This document shows positions 5,764 to 5,876 of a stretch of DNA of 5,876 nucleotides, piece after piece. The position numbers were made by a program, and so were the translations under genes. This stretch comes from an uncultured Mycoplasma sp. (lineage in GTDB: Bacteria; Bacillota_I; Bacilli_A; RF39; UBA660). The stretch covers positions 1-5,876 of the forward strand of contig CANDSI010000076.1 of assembly GCA_947388575.1 (NCBI GenBank), in the 5' to 3' direction. The notes beneath the pieces were generated by a model. That model saw only the letters and a program-made list of their open reading frames with translations. It searched no databases and was not told the DNA's origin. Each line of letters opens with the position of its first letter. Position 1 is the stretch's first letter.

Positions 5764-5876
5764 TATATAATTACATTCTCTCCAGATTCACAATGTTTAT
5801 ATAAATCTTTTAAGCCAATATGATATTTAGGTTTTTTATATTTATATACACATAAATAATCTAAATCCATAAATTT
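5763..5876 (-). CDS. C-terminal end of an unidentified gene
   Basis: The frame is open from the right edge (base 5876) to TAG at 5765-5763, showing 37 residues such as LDYLCVYKYKKPKYHIG and ending ESGENVII. It is probably the tail of a larger gene lying beyond the window. An ATG at 5870 would also give a 35-residue protein, but only six bases upstream are visible, so its binding site cannot be judged. Support for a real gene end is the terminator hairpin placed exactly at the stop codon. I cannot assign a family. Confidence 0.5.
   Translation of the reverse strand, partial: KFMDLDYLCVYKYKKPKYHIGLKDLYKHCESGENVII

Overview
The window is a very AT-rich bacterial segment in which every supported gene runs leftward, on the minus strand. 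Full-length frames appear with TGG read as tryptophan and no recoded TGA. AGGAGG ribosome binding sites, TGnTATAAT-type promoters and a T-box riboswitch point to a low-GC Firmicute. An uncultured gut member of Bacilli/RF39 type or a clostridium fits, and a mycoplasma that decodes TGA as Trp does not. The placement is inferred from sequence character only.

Layout in the direction of transcription (right to left). (1) 5876-5763 is the 3' end of an unidentified gene, closed by an intrinsic terminator that overlaps its stop codon. (2) A promoter built into that terminator drives two unrecognised, mostly helical proteins of 259 and 597 residues, whose genes overlap by 47 nt. (3) One base after the 597-residue gene stops, a strong extended -10 promoter begins a threonine-type T-box leader (3105-2904) with Stem I, an ACU specifier, mutually exclusive antiterminator and terminator, and a U-tract. 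(4) The T-box controls a DUF5680 protein (158 aa) followed 13 nt later by thrS, a threonyl-tRNA synthetase with editing, catalytic and anticodon-binding domains but no N-terminal TGS domain. (5) An intrinsic terminator closes this operon. (6) A separately promoted gene of the PD-(D/E)XK nuclease / putative transposase (Rpn-like) family runs off the left edge.

The functional core is the T-box operon. When uncharged tRNA-Thr accumulates, it should pair with the specifier and with the UGGU bulge, stabilise the antiterminator and switch on both the DUF5680 gene and thrS. The main unexplained points are why a DUF5680 gene sits first in a threonine-starvation operon, the missing TGS domain, and the overlapping 259/597-residue gene pair. 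No tRNA, rRNA, CRISPR array or insertion-sequence ends were seen. No stretch over 300 bases lacks a gene or a recognised RNA element: the longest gap between genes (2891-3172) is the T-box leader and its promoter.
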